Counted from the stretch's first letter, positions 1-13,152 are shown. The stretch is 64,000 bases of DNA from Melanocharis versteri (GCA_013397845.1 VZTG01001540.1:1564754-1628753), one strand, 5' to 3'. A program made the numbers and translations. The notes: generated from the sequence alone by a model not told the origin.

Positions 1-26
1 TTTCATATTTTACTTTAAGTTAATAA

Positions 27-110
27 TCATAGAATGGTTTGGGTTGGAATTGACCTTTAAAACCATCTAGTCCAATACCCCTGCCACAGGCAGGGACAGA
101 GGCTGCTCGG
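27..110 (-). mobile_element. CR1 LINE 3' end fragment, minus orientation
   Basis: The segment opens with 'atcatagaatggtttggg' and continues with 'ttggaattgacc' and 'catctagtccaat'. Read on the opposite strand this is the standard end of avian CR1 elements: the 'ggactagatg' block, the 'ttccaaccc' block, then the terminal 'attctatgat' octamer. Only the last part of the 3' UTR is present and similarity fades after the 'caggcaggga' motif near 100. The terminal repeat unit marks the true 3' end, so the element is 5'-truncated, as is normal for CR1. No coding sequence remains. Confidence 0.85.
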
Positions 111-1246
111 TTGTCATAAAAGACCATTCCCATTGTGAGAACCAACTGTCCCAATAATAATACCTCTATTTATAGAGAGTATATCTCCTCATGTCATTAC
201 TCATATTTCCAGACCACAGGAATAACTCTGCTGTTTTCAGGTATAAAAGTGTGAAAATCATAGATAGAAAGTGCCCATGATGTTGTCCAGACTATCCCCT
301 TGATAAAACAAGATTTACTTTTGTCCTGCTTGCTATCTTGTGTCTGGTAAAATGCGATTCTTCAGCAACAATTGCAGGTCTTCAGGTGTAGATATAGAAG
401 AACCATATACTTTCATTCCATGATATGATGCATTTTCAGCCTTTCTTTCCTTTCATTTGACCCCTTTTAATAAACAAAAAAGAAAACTTTCGAAGTAATA
501 TTTAGAGATTTCCTTAGTCATGTGGGCTATTTTCTAAATATCATCTTAGTCACGGCAGACCAGATTTAACTTTTTCACAAAAATATTGTTTTTCAGATCT
601 CCACTCGTAACCACTGTTTTCTAAATTTCTTTAGGCACCCTCAACCAATGCAACTAAATCCATTAAGTAAACACCAAGAACCTGATACACAGTAATTTCT
701 ACATGTTTATCTATGGTTTTTCTGTTGCATTCCAATCAACAGATCCTGATCATGATGAGAACAGAGAACATAAAAAAATAAATAACCTTTGGTATATTTA
801 CTCATGCTTGTTCCTGTTTAGCTGTTCCTCTTTGTATGATAATCCATCATCTTTATCCTTGAACAATATTTTCAAATGAAAACAAAATTCTTGTGGAAAA
901 ATGCATATCTGTGAGAACTGGTATTTTCAGTGGGACAAGATTACATTTTCAGAAGGAAAGAAATAATTTATTTTGGATATGGGGAACTGTTATAAAAACC
1001 TGTTTTAATTAAAAATTTTCAAATATGGTGGTTTAATCATCATGAGGGAAAATTACTTTCTTCTGTCTTCCCTTGTGACTTATCTTAATGAATGTCTGTT
1101 TCCTGCAGAGATATAACCTGGACAAATAGCACTCTCAAAGGATAGGTGCACCAGTTGGTAAAACTGCTACCACACATTCCCCTGCCTGACTGAGCTTCTT
1201 TCCATCCAGTTATTTTTGCAGCAACTGATATTTTAAAGTTGCTGCT
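111..1246. other. Unique AT-rich DNA, no gene seen
   Basis: I see no coding region, RNA gene or recognisable repeat here. The stretch is AT-rich with short A and T runs. Open frames are short and stop-riddled on both strands. Confidence 0.6.
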
Positions 1247-1459
1247 GGTAATTTTTGCTGTGAGGGTGGTGAGGCACTGGAACATGTTGCCCAGAGAAGT
1301 TTTGGGTGTGCCAACCCTATGAGTGTTCAAAGGCCAGGCTGCACGGGGGCCTGAGCAACCTGGTATAGTAGAAGGTGACCCTGCCCAAGGCAGGGGGGAT
1401 GGAACTAGATGAGTTTTAAGATCTCTTCCAAACAAACTATTCTATAATTCTATGATTAA
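1247..1459 (+). mobile_element. CR1 LINE 3' end fragment, plus orientation
   Basis: The block 'gtgagggtggtgaggcactg' followed by 'gaacatgttgcccagagaag', then 'tggaactagatgagtttta', 'gatctcttcca' and a terminal 'ctataattctatgatt' is the classic order of the CR1 3' UTR. It is 5'-truncated to roughly the last 210 bases. An antisense open frame of 116 codons (1085-1435) partly covers it and is not a gene: its residues simply read the CR1 UTR backwards. Confidence 0.9.
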
Positions 1460-4400
1460 TCTCTTCTATTTGCCATGTTCTATAGACTGAAATTACCTAT
1501 CAAGATTTAGTTCAGTGAAGACTCTCCTCCCTATCTCCCAACAAGGTCCAAACAATTTAATAAATCCCACCAAATGTTGTGTCACAGAGTCTGGTGATCA
1601 TTTAGCCTAACCAACTAGCACTGTAACATCATAAGTAATCAGAACTTTCTTCTTCAAACAAAAAGTACTATCTCTCAGCATGGTCTCCATCTTCTCTTTC
1701 TTCTTTCTCATTTGGCAGCAAGAGTTTATGAGAAGATCATCTCTGTCCTTTGAGCTGATCTGTTTTCCACATCTCTACTCCTTGACGTTTCATGATTAAA
1801 AAAAAAGAAATGAGATTTATTTTCATCTGTGTTATAATCAGATACACAAATATGTAAAATTAGACAGTTTTTTTAAACAATCATTCATTCCCCGTCCTAC
1901 ATATTTTATTGAAAATTTTATCGTCTTGCTTTCATGAAATTTCTGAGGTTTGTTTGTATTTGGGAAGAGAGAATGGCTTGTTTTTCTTTGGTTTTATGTC
2001 ACAATTACCAAGGGGATGTTCTCCTGAGTCCCATTTTAAGGCTGCCAGAGGGTTTGTCATATTGTCCTGAGCAACAGAAAGCTTTCTAAATCTCTTTGGT
2101 CACTATCTTAATCTTCCTCTGAAGTCCTATGTGAACTTATTTTATTTTTCTTCACTGGGATTTGGGAAAGGCTATCGTTTACAGGCCAGTGACAGATGAG
2201 TCTGTTCTTTTTTCAGGGGCTGTTAAATACAGTTCTGACTGGAATGTACCAATCACAGACTTCCCAACATTACTTTGATTTAACTGGAGAGTTGAAAAAT
2301 GTTGGCATCAGTCCTGTAGTGCCTGTTTTCCTACTGAGCAGCTGTATACATTTTAAAAGGCCAATTCAGTCGAAAAGATATTACAATGAAAGTAAATCTC
2401 AACAGACAGTTCTTTCCTTCAAATTCCTGCTATCACTTTCTGCTTTCTACACAAAAACAAGCTGTTACAATTTATTCAATAACCACTGAAATCTTGCAAA
2501 GCATTTGTCACCAAACTCTTTAGAAAAGAGAATTTCTGGTACAGCAAGATATGTTCAAACATTCATTTGGTCTGACTTGGGCATTGCTGCCTTGACTTCC
2601 AGCTCAGCACCGTAGATGGCACCACGGTGTCCCATCATGTCTGTATGAGACTCAATGCACGTTTTTTACATTTTATAACTGCAGGAGTTGCTAGCATTGT
2701 GTGATAATGATTATTAATACATAACTTTTTAGGACTCTATTGCAAACCCAGTTTAAAAAGCAAAGACGAGATTGAGTCAGCTAAGGGAAAACTGGCTGGC
2801 AAAGGCAGTAAATGTATGAAAAAACACATGCTTTCATTTGTATAAGCACACAAACAACATAAACACACCTGTAAGCAATTGCTTTTCATTATGGCTGTTT
2901 ATCATCTCTGTTTCCACTGGTTCCAATGATACTTCTATTGTGATAATGTGGTTTGTTCATGTGTCCCCAGCAGCAGAGATGAGATTCCTCACACTAACAT
3001 CAAATCTGACTTGTGCTACTTTTTTCACAAAATTAAAATGAGATCCATGCTGTCCAGTCCGTCTCACACACAGCTTTAACAAACACGTGCAGATGTGATT
3101 CGGGAAATGCTAAATGTCCTCTTGCTTAAAGAGACTCTCCTAATGATTTTAATTGTAGGCAATTTCAGTGCCCACCAGCAAAAACTGCAGCTATTGCTTG
3201 AAGCACGGTTTAGAAAGTAATGTGCTGGAAATCCTTATTAACACTCAGCTTTAACTTTTTGATTATGTGCAGAAAAAGAGGTAAAACTTCCACTTTTAGA
3301 AGGTTTGGTTCAGTCTGAAAAAAAATTAATTCCCCTTCAGTAGGTGTGAATAGATAATTCAGAAGCAATACAAAATCCAACCTGCCCACACTGTCAGCTA
3401 AGTGGATACAGGTATCCACTCTCTGAAAATTCTCCCCTCAGCACTTTAACCTCCATTTCCCATCAGTTTCCAATTTGATTTATGAAAATAACTACCGGGT
3501 AATCTCAATGACAGCAACAAGCCACAAACATACAACCTTCTATATCAGTGGGAAGAGTTTTATGTATGTTGCAGAAGTTTGTGTTTGGGAAAACCACCTA
3601 TCCTGGAGTTAGGAAGTCTGGCAGAGTATCCATAGCATTATTTTCATCAGTGTATGTACAGTTCATAACCCAGTGTGGAAGGTGCAGTAATGCACATGTA
3701 CTCATATGTTAACTTATGTTATTGCCTTGAGAACTGATCTTGGGTTTTTAAAAACAACATTATGGCCAGCTAAGTAACTACGTTTTCTGTTTATATTGAA
3801 GATACAAGAGGTTTGCTTTAGTTGCTGATGATTTTGCTATTGTTTAACCCTGTTGACATTGGAGGCAATATGCTCTGGGAATGTAAACAGGATTCTCCAC
3901 ATACACTTTTGAAAAGTTGTGCTCGTTCCAGTTACTATCCTTTTATTAGCATTGAGATGTGAACCAGAAAGGCCAAAGGCTCACTTTTAAAATTCTAGGT
4001 AAGACTGACTTTTGTGAAAGAAGAAAGTTACCTTTTTACTTAATATATTAAGTCCAGACTATGTTGAAGCTATTAAGAGAAATTCAGGAAAGTCTAAACC
4101 ATCAGTGGTCAAGTGTGCAGTGTTTATCAGTACTCTGTAAAAAGGTGATGCCAAGACCTTTTATATCTTCTTGCTACCTTGGTAATGACTGTGACCCTCT
4201 ATGGCCCTTTGGAGTGATGCAGGACCTGTCATCTGTGATTACAACAAGAGCTACTTCTGCCAAAATATACCAGAAAAGTTGGATAGACATATCTGTTGGA
4301 CTCTTTCGTAGTTGTTCCTTGTCAAAGGTCAGAGCGGGGTTTCAGTCACCATGGCACTGAAGACAAGCTCCCTCGAGTTAGTGAATGGAAACTGCAGAAC

Positions 4401-5530
4401 CCTTCTCACCACCAACAGGAAGCCTATTCTTCCTCCACTGTTACCTGGCAGCTCTGAAACACTTGTCCCAGAGGAGGCAGTCTTCCCACTGAACGTGAAT
4501 ACCAACACAAGTACACAGGTCCCAGAGAACAGTGAGAAAGCTCCCTGCTTTCCTTTCCAAGTTTGTGAAGCAGCACCCCTTTTCTCAAGTAACACCTCAA
4601 GTCACCAACCACATGCCCATGACTGAACAGAAAGCCGTGGCAGAACACAATATTCAAACAGAGTGGAGGTGATTCCCCAATCACAGACAAAGCTGAAACG
4701 ATGTTTGTCCTAGACAAATGCTTTGTCTGGGAAAGAATAAGGAGTTTCAGTCCCTCACCCAACCCTGTCCTGGCTGCAGGAATTGCTGCACTGGAATTTC
4801 TCAGTCTGCCTCATACTAGACCCAAAGAACAAAGTATATCCAAGTTGATGAAAGACGATTAGGAAAATGCACCTAAGTCCTTTTTCCTGTATAGGTCAAT
4901 TTAACAGTGCACAAGAAGGGCATACAGCAAGGTTCTCTTGCATCCCCGAAAAGCTTATTTTATCCAAGACCTTCAACACATCACTGGGCATGATACAACC
5001 ACTATTGAAATCTTGGCAGGCAATACAGAATTTGTACATGCATCATTAGGGGAAGAAAAGTGAATTAAAGGGTCAGAAACGGGGAAATATGAAATGCTGA
5101 GACACTCATACATCCATAAAATTAGAATGAAATCCAGAATTCACTAAAGAGGATTTAACCAAATCAGAAAAAGAGATTTATTTATGTATTTTCAAGTGGG
5201 AAAAATTCATCATAATGGTTGCCCATAAAACATATTAAGTGACTCTGGAAAATAAAAAAAAATGTGACTCCAGCAGTTGCTGGATTCTTTGGGAATTTTA
5301 TGTGAGAAAACCATATCTGTTTATCTAGAGCAAAATTGGCAAGTTTTTAAATGAAGTTTTGCCAAAAGCTTTCCTTAACCATAACACATGAGAGTATAAG
5401 AACATATGCCATGCCTTCTGGGCATAATACTTATAGCAACATAAGTCAGGAGTTACTTCAGAAAAGCCGAAAAAAAATTCCATACAAAAGAAGATCAAAG
5501 CCAGAGAGCTCCAAGCTGGTTGTGACACAG
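1460..5530. other. Unique DNA, only weak exon-like and short-ORF signals
   Basis: No recognised gene or interspersed repeat. Two weak items: a splice-acceptor-like tract ending in 'ctgttcttttttcag' at 2214 leads into a frame that stays open to 2489, and a 91-codon ORF starts at 4351 (listed separately). Neither resembles a family I know. Confidence 0.5.
4351..4626 (+). CDS. Short ORF with a strong Kozak context, doubtful
   Basis: A 91-codon frame starts at an ATG in the context 'gtcaccATGGca', an excellent vertebrate initiation context, and runs to TGA at 4626. The frame is open upstream to another ATG at 4312. The product would be Ser/Thr/Pro-rich with no signal peptide, membrane segment or motif I recognise. 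Two other frames on the opposite strand are open over the same bases, so the segment is simply poor in stop codons. A chance ORF is the most likely explanation; a short translated ORF of an unannotated transcript is possible. Confidence 0.08.
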   Translation: MALKTSSLELVNGNCRTLLTTNRKPILPPLLPGSSETLVPEEAVFPLNVNTNTSTQVPENSEKAPCFPFQVCEAAPLFSSNTSSHQPHAHD

Positions 5531-5560
5531 GTGTGTGGGGGTGTGTGTGTGTGCGCATGT
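5531..5560. repeat. GT microsatellite
   Basis: An interrupted (GT)n tract with a central G run, ending in 'gtgcgcatgt'. The alternating purine-pyrimidine stretch, including 'gtgcgcatgt', has the composition of Z-DNA-prone repeats. Confidence 0.9.
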
Positions 5561-8462
5561 ATCGGCTCTTCCCTGATCATATAATTTCAATTCTTAGGGT
5601 GACATACAGTTACTGAGAGCCTGTCTACTCAATAAAGAAAAAGGTATGGTGCAAAAGTGAAGAGGCAACACCTCATGAGCTTGGCATCCTCATGTCTCTT
5701 TTAACTGTCCGGCTGTGTCCCATGCTGATTAAACAGGGCCCATGTGTTTAGCAGGTTGCTTTTCTACCAGTACTTCTAAGGAAAGGTCTCCAGAACTAAA
5801 ACAACGTAGATGCTTGCAACAGATGTTTGGCTTAAGACCCTTTCTTTACTCTCTACGTCTTTGCTCTACAGAGAAATTGTAACTAAAAGAATTAAAAGTA
5901 CCTGATGCCAAATCACCCTTTGCATCACCCATTTTCTTTATAAATGGCTGAAATTCTCTTGAAGCACGCAGTGATAGGAAAAATCACATTTATGATTTGT
6001 CATGAAGACTTGGGAGTAGAGTTTATATAAGCCTAGTCAAGATGAGCTAACTCAAATGCACTTTTGCACGGTAAACACAAAATAAAAATGAGACTTGTTA
6101 TTTCTTCCTGTTTGTTGCTACTTGTTCACCCACCTGCCAGAATATCCTGTTTTGCAGGTCAGGACTTGTGTCAGGAGGCCGTATAGTAGGAATTACAGTG
6201 CCATTCCTCACTGACCAGAGGGATAAAAGCAAATTGAATGGGCTGCAAGTCTTTTAGGAAACTTTAGAACATCCCAAAGATAGGGATACTGAGAGCTGTG
6301 GGAGGGTTTGGGGAAAGCCATGCACAGCCCCACTCTCTTCTGACCACTTGTGTAGAGAACTAGACATATTTTTTTTTTGTATAGGGAACAGGGTTAACCT
6401 CTTTCTTCCTGATCTTTCAAATCTCAGGCAACAGACACAAATGATTCTTGAGAAAAAAGAGTCAAACCACAACTGAAAATTTCTCTTCCATTTAAAATCT
6501 GTTTAAGCATTGTTTTTTTCAAGAGGCATTTCAGTGTTAGCCATGGGTCCATATCTTCTTCCCATGAATATCAACTTGCATTGGCCATTAGCCATTTCTC
6601 CAAAAGACCCCTCTTTGTGGCTACCAGATCAGAAACACAATCACTTCAAGATGTGAAGTGCAAACTCACAGGGTGGAACTGTGTCAGAAAACATCCTGTA
6701 ACATCCTGTAGCAATAATGCTGTCCTGACAGGCTTTAAACAAGATTAAGTATTCTCTTCCCTCTAACAGCCTAACTCTAGAGCAAAAAACCATCTCATGT
6801 GCACGAGCTAATTTGACAAAAATGTGACTCTTGGCTCAGACTGGCTCTGGATCAAACCTGCCCTGGTAGGTGAGACAGTGAGGTACAGAGCTATTCGGTG
6901 TGGAAGACAGGAGTTTGGCTACAAATATGGTATCACTCAGACAAGGTGAAAACATTTTGACAGATGAGTTTTAGACCAGAAATCTCAATTTCTGTCAAAA
7001 CAAAAAGTCTCAAGGGAATGTGTTGATTTTTAAGGCATTTTTCTGCAAGTGTCAAAATATTTTCAACTTTTTCTCTTTACATTTTGGCAGCATCAAAATA
7101 TTTTATTTAGATACAGCAATTTTTTTTTTTATTTCGTCAGTTGGTTTTCTGACATTGATTTTGACATAGCATAGTAAAATTAGTATTTATCATAGCTGAT
7201 AATTTTATATTATGATATGTCAACATAATCATAAACTGCTGTCAAAACATTTTAATGTTTTCCAAGTCTTCATTCCTCAAAGACTTTAAGACATTTGGTT
7301 TGCTTTAACTCATGATTAAATAAATGAGGAAATAACATAATTTCTCAGTGAAAAAGAATCCTTTTTTGTAAACTGCTCAAGATTCTGCAACTTTATTTTA
7401 TAATGCTGCTTTTCAAATAATGTGTCTCACAATAAAATGTTCCTCTATGTGAAAATTACTGGAGATGATCCCTTATATTGACAAAATAAAGGAAAGTTGA
7501 ATGAAAAGATAACGGTTTATCAATGTTTTTTTTTCTCACACACCTGAAAAGACTTTGAGTTTGAGGAAAACACAGTGGAGGACTAGAAGAATTCTGCAGT
7601 TTAGAGAGACAGATGAACACTGACTGAAGATTAATTTTGTTTTGTTCTAGTTAGCTTAGAAATTGCTGTAACAAGAGCTCTGAACTCTGAATCCCTAGTG
7701 TCACTATTCCCATCTGTTTCTGAGGTGGGCTCAGTTGCGAAAGCTTATGAAGTGAAGAGTAAAAGCTTATAAAGAAAGAAAAAAATATTGCAAATGAATA
7801 AAAGAAGACATTTCTGATGACAAGTTGCAGAATTTTAAGTTTTAGTTAATAAAAAACTTGTCTATTTTTCTACCTTTTTTTAAGTAATGTGCACTTGTAT
7901 ATATATAAAAGCAAATATTTTTAAAAGTGTAAACCCATTCCTAACCCAATGACCTCTCTAAAAAGCTAAAATTCAGTGCTTTCTCCTAGCCAAAATTTGA
8001 TAAACCTTGAGAAGTTGGAGAAAAAGAACCAGATGTTAGTCAGGCTCTCGGTCACCAAAATAGGTACTAACGTAGAGTTACCCTAGCATCCTTGAAATTT
8101 TTGAACAAAAAAGAAAAAAGCATAAGGATGGTTTGAAGATATAAGTTTAATTATTCTTTGATTTAATTATTCTTTCAATTTCCAGAGGTGAGGACAAGCA
8201 TTTTAAGAGAAAGTAATCCTTAAGGCAGAGTTGATGATGTTCATCTTGCAAGGAAAAAAAAAGAAAAAGTTGCCCATTCTTGAAAGATGATGGTAACCCC
8301 TAAGTTTACATGTCATAGTCCTGGAGATGATACCTTACAAAATGGGAGGTAAACTCCAGTTACTGCAAATGCGACAGATTTTTTTTCTGAAGAGGAGCAA
8401 AATGTTGTAGAGGATTACACCCTGCAAGAAAGATGTGATGTAGTGTGTTCTGTCCCCTTTAG
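5561..8462. other. Unique AT-rich DNA, possible homeodomain-motif cluster
   Basis: No gene or interspersed repeat recognised. The part 6950-7460 is very AT-rich and holds several TGTCA-type motifs, described separately. At 6697-6716 the unit 'acatcctgta' is repeated in tandem. The remaining sequence shows nothing distinctive. Confidence 0.5.
6957..7244. promoter_or_regulatory. Cluster of TALE-homeodomain-like TGACAG/CTGTCA motifs
   Basis: Three exact hexamers, TGACAG at 6958-6963 and CTGTCA at 6992-6997 and 7239-7244, lie within 290 bases. Looser TGTCAA/TTGACA variants sit between them. TGACAG is the core site of MEIS/PREP/TGIF homeodomain proteins. The surrounding AT-rich sequence also offers many TAAT-type sites. 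This is the composition of some conserved developmental enhancers but is not proof of one. Confidence 0.15.
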
Positions 8463-8542
8463 ATTCATCATACACTTTCCCATGTTCCTCACTTGGAACC
8501 AGGCCGATAACCTCGACCAGTCTGGTGGGGCAAACGCCTGCT
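8463..8542 (+). other. Candidate 80-nt exon with good splice sites
   Basis: The segment is bordered by an acceptor-like tract ending in 'tgttctgtcccctttag' (to 8462) and a donor with perfect positions +1 to +6, 'GTAAGT' (8543-8548). Inside are several CpG dinucleotides in a short span ('ccgataacctcgacc', 'aaacgcc') in an otherwise CpG-poor neighbourhood, which is typical of constrained or exonic sequence in birds. Two of three frames are open across all 80 bases. The frame starting one base in gives 26 codons and leaves one base over, a phase compatible with the candidate exon at 63844. Neither peptide resembles a family I know. It could equally be a long non-coding RNA exon. The opposite strand also has weaker splice-like borders. 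Confidence 0.3.
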
Positions 8543-11500
8543 GTAAGTAACCCATCTTGTTAATCTACTTGTCAGTTTTCACTATAAAAGATAAAGAAAA
8601 AAGAAGGGTTTAGCGACTTTTTCAGGCCTTGGGCCAGCATACTGACTATTCAAGGAATGTTTCACCATCCCGTAAAACCAGGACTAAAACGGACAAACGT
8701 TCCCACAGATTCTGCCAATGTGTTTGAATTCTGCCTGTAATAACAGCCCTGCAATTCCCAGTACCACGCCGTTTGTGAGCAGACAATCTCAGCTCAGTCC
8801 AAATCACGTAAAGAATAAAAATGTGTACTGAGATGTAAATTTTAAGTTCATTTCTCTTTGTGTTTTTCTCAGATATCTGCACAAACACTGCTAACCTCTC
8901 CAAAAGCACAACAAAAGCATATGTCCTTAAAACAAATGGGAACTGCTTGCTACCAGGGAAAAGCAGTCTAATTAGGTAATAATATTTCAGTGTCATTCTT
9001 CCACGGGAAGACTAGGCAGTGTTCACACCCTGTGTGAGCTGAGCAGGGGGTTAGTTTAATGAGATTAAATAAGAGATATGGGGCAAAAATGGCTTAAATT
9101 GTTTCACCAGAACAATAAATAGTGAATAAACCCTGAACAATAGTGGATAAACCACCTAATTTTTCATTTTCTGCTTTGAAAATCCAGCAATAGCTGTAAT
9201 GTTTATTGACTGTCTCTGCTTGTTACCAGCACTTTGCAGTGTTTTCTGGATGAAGTAAATTGCTATAAACTTAAGAAAAAATATTGAAAAATATTACAAG
9301 GTTAAACTTTCTTGTTTGCATGCATAAGCCAGATTTTTTATTTTATAATGGGGATTTGAGGCTGCCAGGAATTTCCAGACTGTGCCCTATCAGTTTTATT
9401 TCAGTCTATCACCATGGCCTTCTTTCTGCATATTTCATTATAAGAAAATATTTTTGCATGGAGAGATTACCAAGGAGAGAAAATAACATTGAAAGCAAGA
9501 GTATAATGGGTGGTTCTATGCAGATGTGCTATTGGAATGCAGATCTGAGTTACTATAGTTTCAAATAGGATATTTACATGTCATCCTCCTAGTTCTACAC
9601 TTAGGAAATAGCAGGCTAAACCTGAAATAGCAACTCGCCCAATGTCCTATGCTTCTTTCACTACTGGGAAATAAAGGGAAAAAAATTAACCATTGCTCAC
9701 TAGAAGGGACTATTTCCACTATCCAATATGATATCTGTTCCCTTCCCTCCAGGATCTAACTGGCAGCTCCTTGCCAAACTTGCCTTCTGACACTTTGTCC
9801 TGGCCTACCACCCTTCCCTGAGAGCTGAATGCAGCCTTATCATAAACATCTCTTCCTTTGCCTGCAAAGAAGCATGATCTGCAAACCTGAGCTGCAGGGA
9901 GCACTTCTGTGTGAGGAAAGACTTGAGGCTGAAGGACTTCTCTTCCATGTGTGTGCAGTCAAACCAGAGCTGGAAGCTGTCTCTGGAGCTGGGGGAAAAG
10001 CACTTGAAACCTGGCCTGTGGTAGAAAACCAGGGCACCCCATGGCACGCTGTGGCCTCTTTGCCAGACCGTCCCGCAGGCAGTGGGTCCTTCGGCACCAC
10101 GACACGGATTTGTGGGTACTGTCTCCACCAAGCAAGCTCCCTGTCACACGCAGGCTTCTACCTCTTGATTACTTACAGCCACAGGTAGCACGGGTCGTGA
10201 GGACCTTCCTGCTCCCATTCCCTGTGGTCTGGGACACCTCGCAGCAGCTGTAGGCAGACAAACATGGACTGAAGGCTCCTGAAGGTTTTTAGAACTGAAG
10301 CAGGTGACAAGCACGAGGCTTAGATGCTGTCGAGCTCTAATTTCCTTTTGGGCCCTGTTCCCAATGCACCTGGAGCAGGCCCAGCTTTCAGTGCCACTTA
10401 ACACACAGCAACACATAAGAAACTTAATTACTTTAACTACAGGCTATGAGAAAAGCAAACAGGATCAAGGATATACCCAGCTGTGGCCAAAACGTGCTCT
10501 GTGTTCGTCAATACCTACGTGCTTTGGGACAGGTGAAGAAAGCAGTCTGGTCAGTGACTCATCCTGTCCAAAGCCTTTCCATCATATTAGAGTCTATTTT
10601 CTGCATTTCTTCTGCCCTGGTGGAGGGGATTTCTCCTGGGGTACATCCTAGGGGGGTGCTTTGAGATGCAGCCTTGACCTTGCCTGAAGGTTTAAACAGA
10701 TTCACAGCTGAGACTGGCACGCCCCTAGGAGAAGTCTACACAGCTCTTTTCTCTGAAAGCCACTCTTTGTCTCCACAAAACATAGTGCAGCACAGCTACA
10801 AGTGGCAGGTATAGATCTGTCTGGGTAGATAAACAGCCTTTTGGAGTGTAAAGGGGGTGGAGAGAAAAACTCGCTCTTGGAGATGTCTCCCGCAAAGGAT
10901 TTTCTATTAACATTTGATTGCATTTCATGGGATTTATTGCTGCAGTGCCCTACAGATAAGATATGCCAAAACACTGGCTGAGGCTTTTCCTAAACATAAA
11001 TTCTACAGAGTGCAATCAAAATGTCAATAGCAAGCTTGATCTGCTCTGCATATCTGTGCTGCAATGTAACTGTCATGGGTTTGATCAAACTTAACAAAAC
11101 CTGCTTTTCAAGGCACTGAGGGCCAGGTTTACTTCTCAGAATTTCTGCTAATTTCTTTGAAACTGTTCATTAATTAAATAAATATTGTGGAGGAGGGCAA
11201 TGAAGATGTCACTAAACAAATTTCCCAACCATTCTCAGGTTGTAGTTTTTCTGCTATGCTACTCAGAAAACACAAAACGTGGGAGTGGAATAAAATGTTT
11301 CAGCTAACTGAGGTGTCATTGCGATGGATGCCTCACTGTGCTTTCTCAGCTGCTGAGGATGAGTTATGGGGAAAAACTGAAGGACCACTTTATTCCCCAC
11401 TACCGCATTCAGCACTACCATAGACATGAAAAACGTTTTCCATTCTGTAGAAAACTTGGGGCAAAACCTTTACTTCTGCATCAGGATTGCCTATCAGCTG

Positions 11501-13152
11501 TGTTCTTTAAACAGACACAAAACATCAGCAGTACCTGGTTTTAGATATGTACATAACAGTGTATATGTACATAAGTAGAAGAAAAGGAAAACTGATTAAG
11601 TTAAGATTGGTATTCTTTGAAGACTTTTGGGAGATTAAAAGGGGGAATTTACCAAATGAAGGGAAGTTCATCTTTTACAGGCTGTTTCTGCAATTAATAA
11701 AACACTTTCAAGAGACTTATATGTTACCTGCCTTTTAAGGTAATCTTAAAGCAGGAGATACTATTTAAACATTGAATTTTCTCCAAACATTATCAAAATT
11801 CCTTGCATTTTCTAAAAGGAACAAAAAGACTGAAGTCCAGCCTGGTTTTACATCTCTAGGGGCATGTATTCTGCCTAATATGAAAAGAAAAGCAAATTAT
11901 GGATCAATTACTGGGATATATTCTTCGCCTTTCACAAGATATGCTTGAGGCAGAAAAACAAAGAGATATCTTCAAAAATCTACTTGTGGCTCCCTGCTTC
12001 CATCCAGTTCCTGCCACAGCCCTGCAGTGATCCAAATAGATTGTGAGAGAAATTTTTGGGGGAGAAGACTCATGTCGTACAGCTCAGATGATACAAAAGG
12101 AAGTCAAACAATGCTGAGAAATTACCCTGTGGGAGCTAACTGAGCTCAGCACTAGCATGCCATCAGCATTTTAAGACACAAGACTCTGATAGTGACTATT
12201 ATTATTGATATGGAAGACTGTCTAAATAAAACTTAATGATAATTAAAAGGATTTCTGAAGGATCTTTGGTATGATTTATTATATTTTTATGTTAATAATG
12301 AAGAAAATTTATTTTCAATATGTAAGTTGTAGCCAGAAGAAAGTGATTTATCATTTAAACAACCACAGACAAATTACAGCTGATAATTTATTAGATGGGA
12401 GTATTTAATCTCCCTGAAATGTAAGTATCATGAGAGATTTTTGTTCATTTTTCTTGCCTAAAATCAAAGAAAGAAACAATTAGAATCAAGTCACTTGGCA
12501 AGTTGTGGCTTTTCACAAAACCATTTCATACTCTGATAAGAAACGAGCAATAAAATTTCCAAAATAATTCTGATTACTCGGACAAGAATATGGTGTATCA
12601 AATTAACTAAGAATGGACAAAATAAGATTAAATTTTAATTAAATCCTCCTACTGTCATGCCATTGTTGTCTGTCACTCATATTTTTCCTACAGTTAGCAA
12701 GATTACAGATCAATGCCTGGATTTATTCACTGAATTTACTGTTCTTTAATTTTCCCTGTGCAGTGAAGACGGAGCAGTAGACTTGCTTGCAGAAATTACT
12801 GAATAGTTTGTGTCTGTCACTAGAGATGTTTGTCCCAGCCATGACATCCCCTTCCATCAATGACATAACCGAGCCAGTGAGATTTATTCCCATCTTCCTC
12901 ACTGGTTAACACAGATCCCTCTCACTGTGAAAGTCAGGCCTGCACAATGAGTAGGGAAAAGGGTTCACAATGTGTTAAAAATAAGAAAAGTGACCAACGG
13001 TACTGTTATAGGAATCAAAAATTCTGGGAAAATTAGGTTTACAGTATTCATGCCACGATACTGTACATCTTTACATTGCAGCTTTCTCTCCCCAAGTTAT
13101 TTTGTAGATAGCTGTTCAGCATGCTCCCAAATCTATATATGAATAACACCAG
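8543..13152. other. Unique DNA with a stop-poor, GC-richer block and an AT-rich block
   Basis: Nothing recognised as a gene. From about 9720 to 10700 the base composition is more GC-rich and several frames on both strands are open for 60-120 codons at once, so these are composition effects rather than one coding frame. From about 12180 to 12750 the sequence is strongly AT-rich with many TAAT, ATTA and TTTAT words plus a small hairpin ('gggagtatttaatctccc', 12396-12413). That texture is seen in conserved non-coding elements but cannot be judged without alignment. Confidence 0.45.

Noticed and set aside
1085..1435. 116-codon minus-strand ORF
   Set aside because: It mostly reads a CR1 3' UTR in antisense and no protein family is visible.
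2214..2489. Exon beginning after 'ctgttcttttttcag'
   Set aside because: Good acceptor and an open frame, but only a weak donor (GTAAAT) and no recognisable protein; acceptor-like tracts of this quality recur often in AT-rich DNA.
9805..10416. Cluster of six or more overlapping ORFs on both strands
   Set aside because: Simultaneous openness in many frames is a GC-composition effect; none has a recognisable motif.
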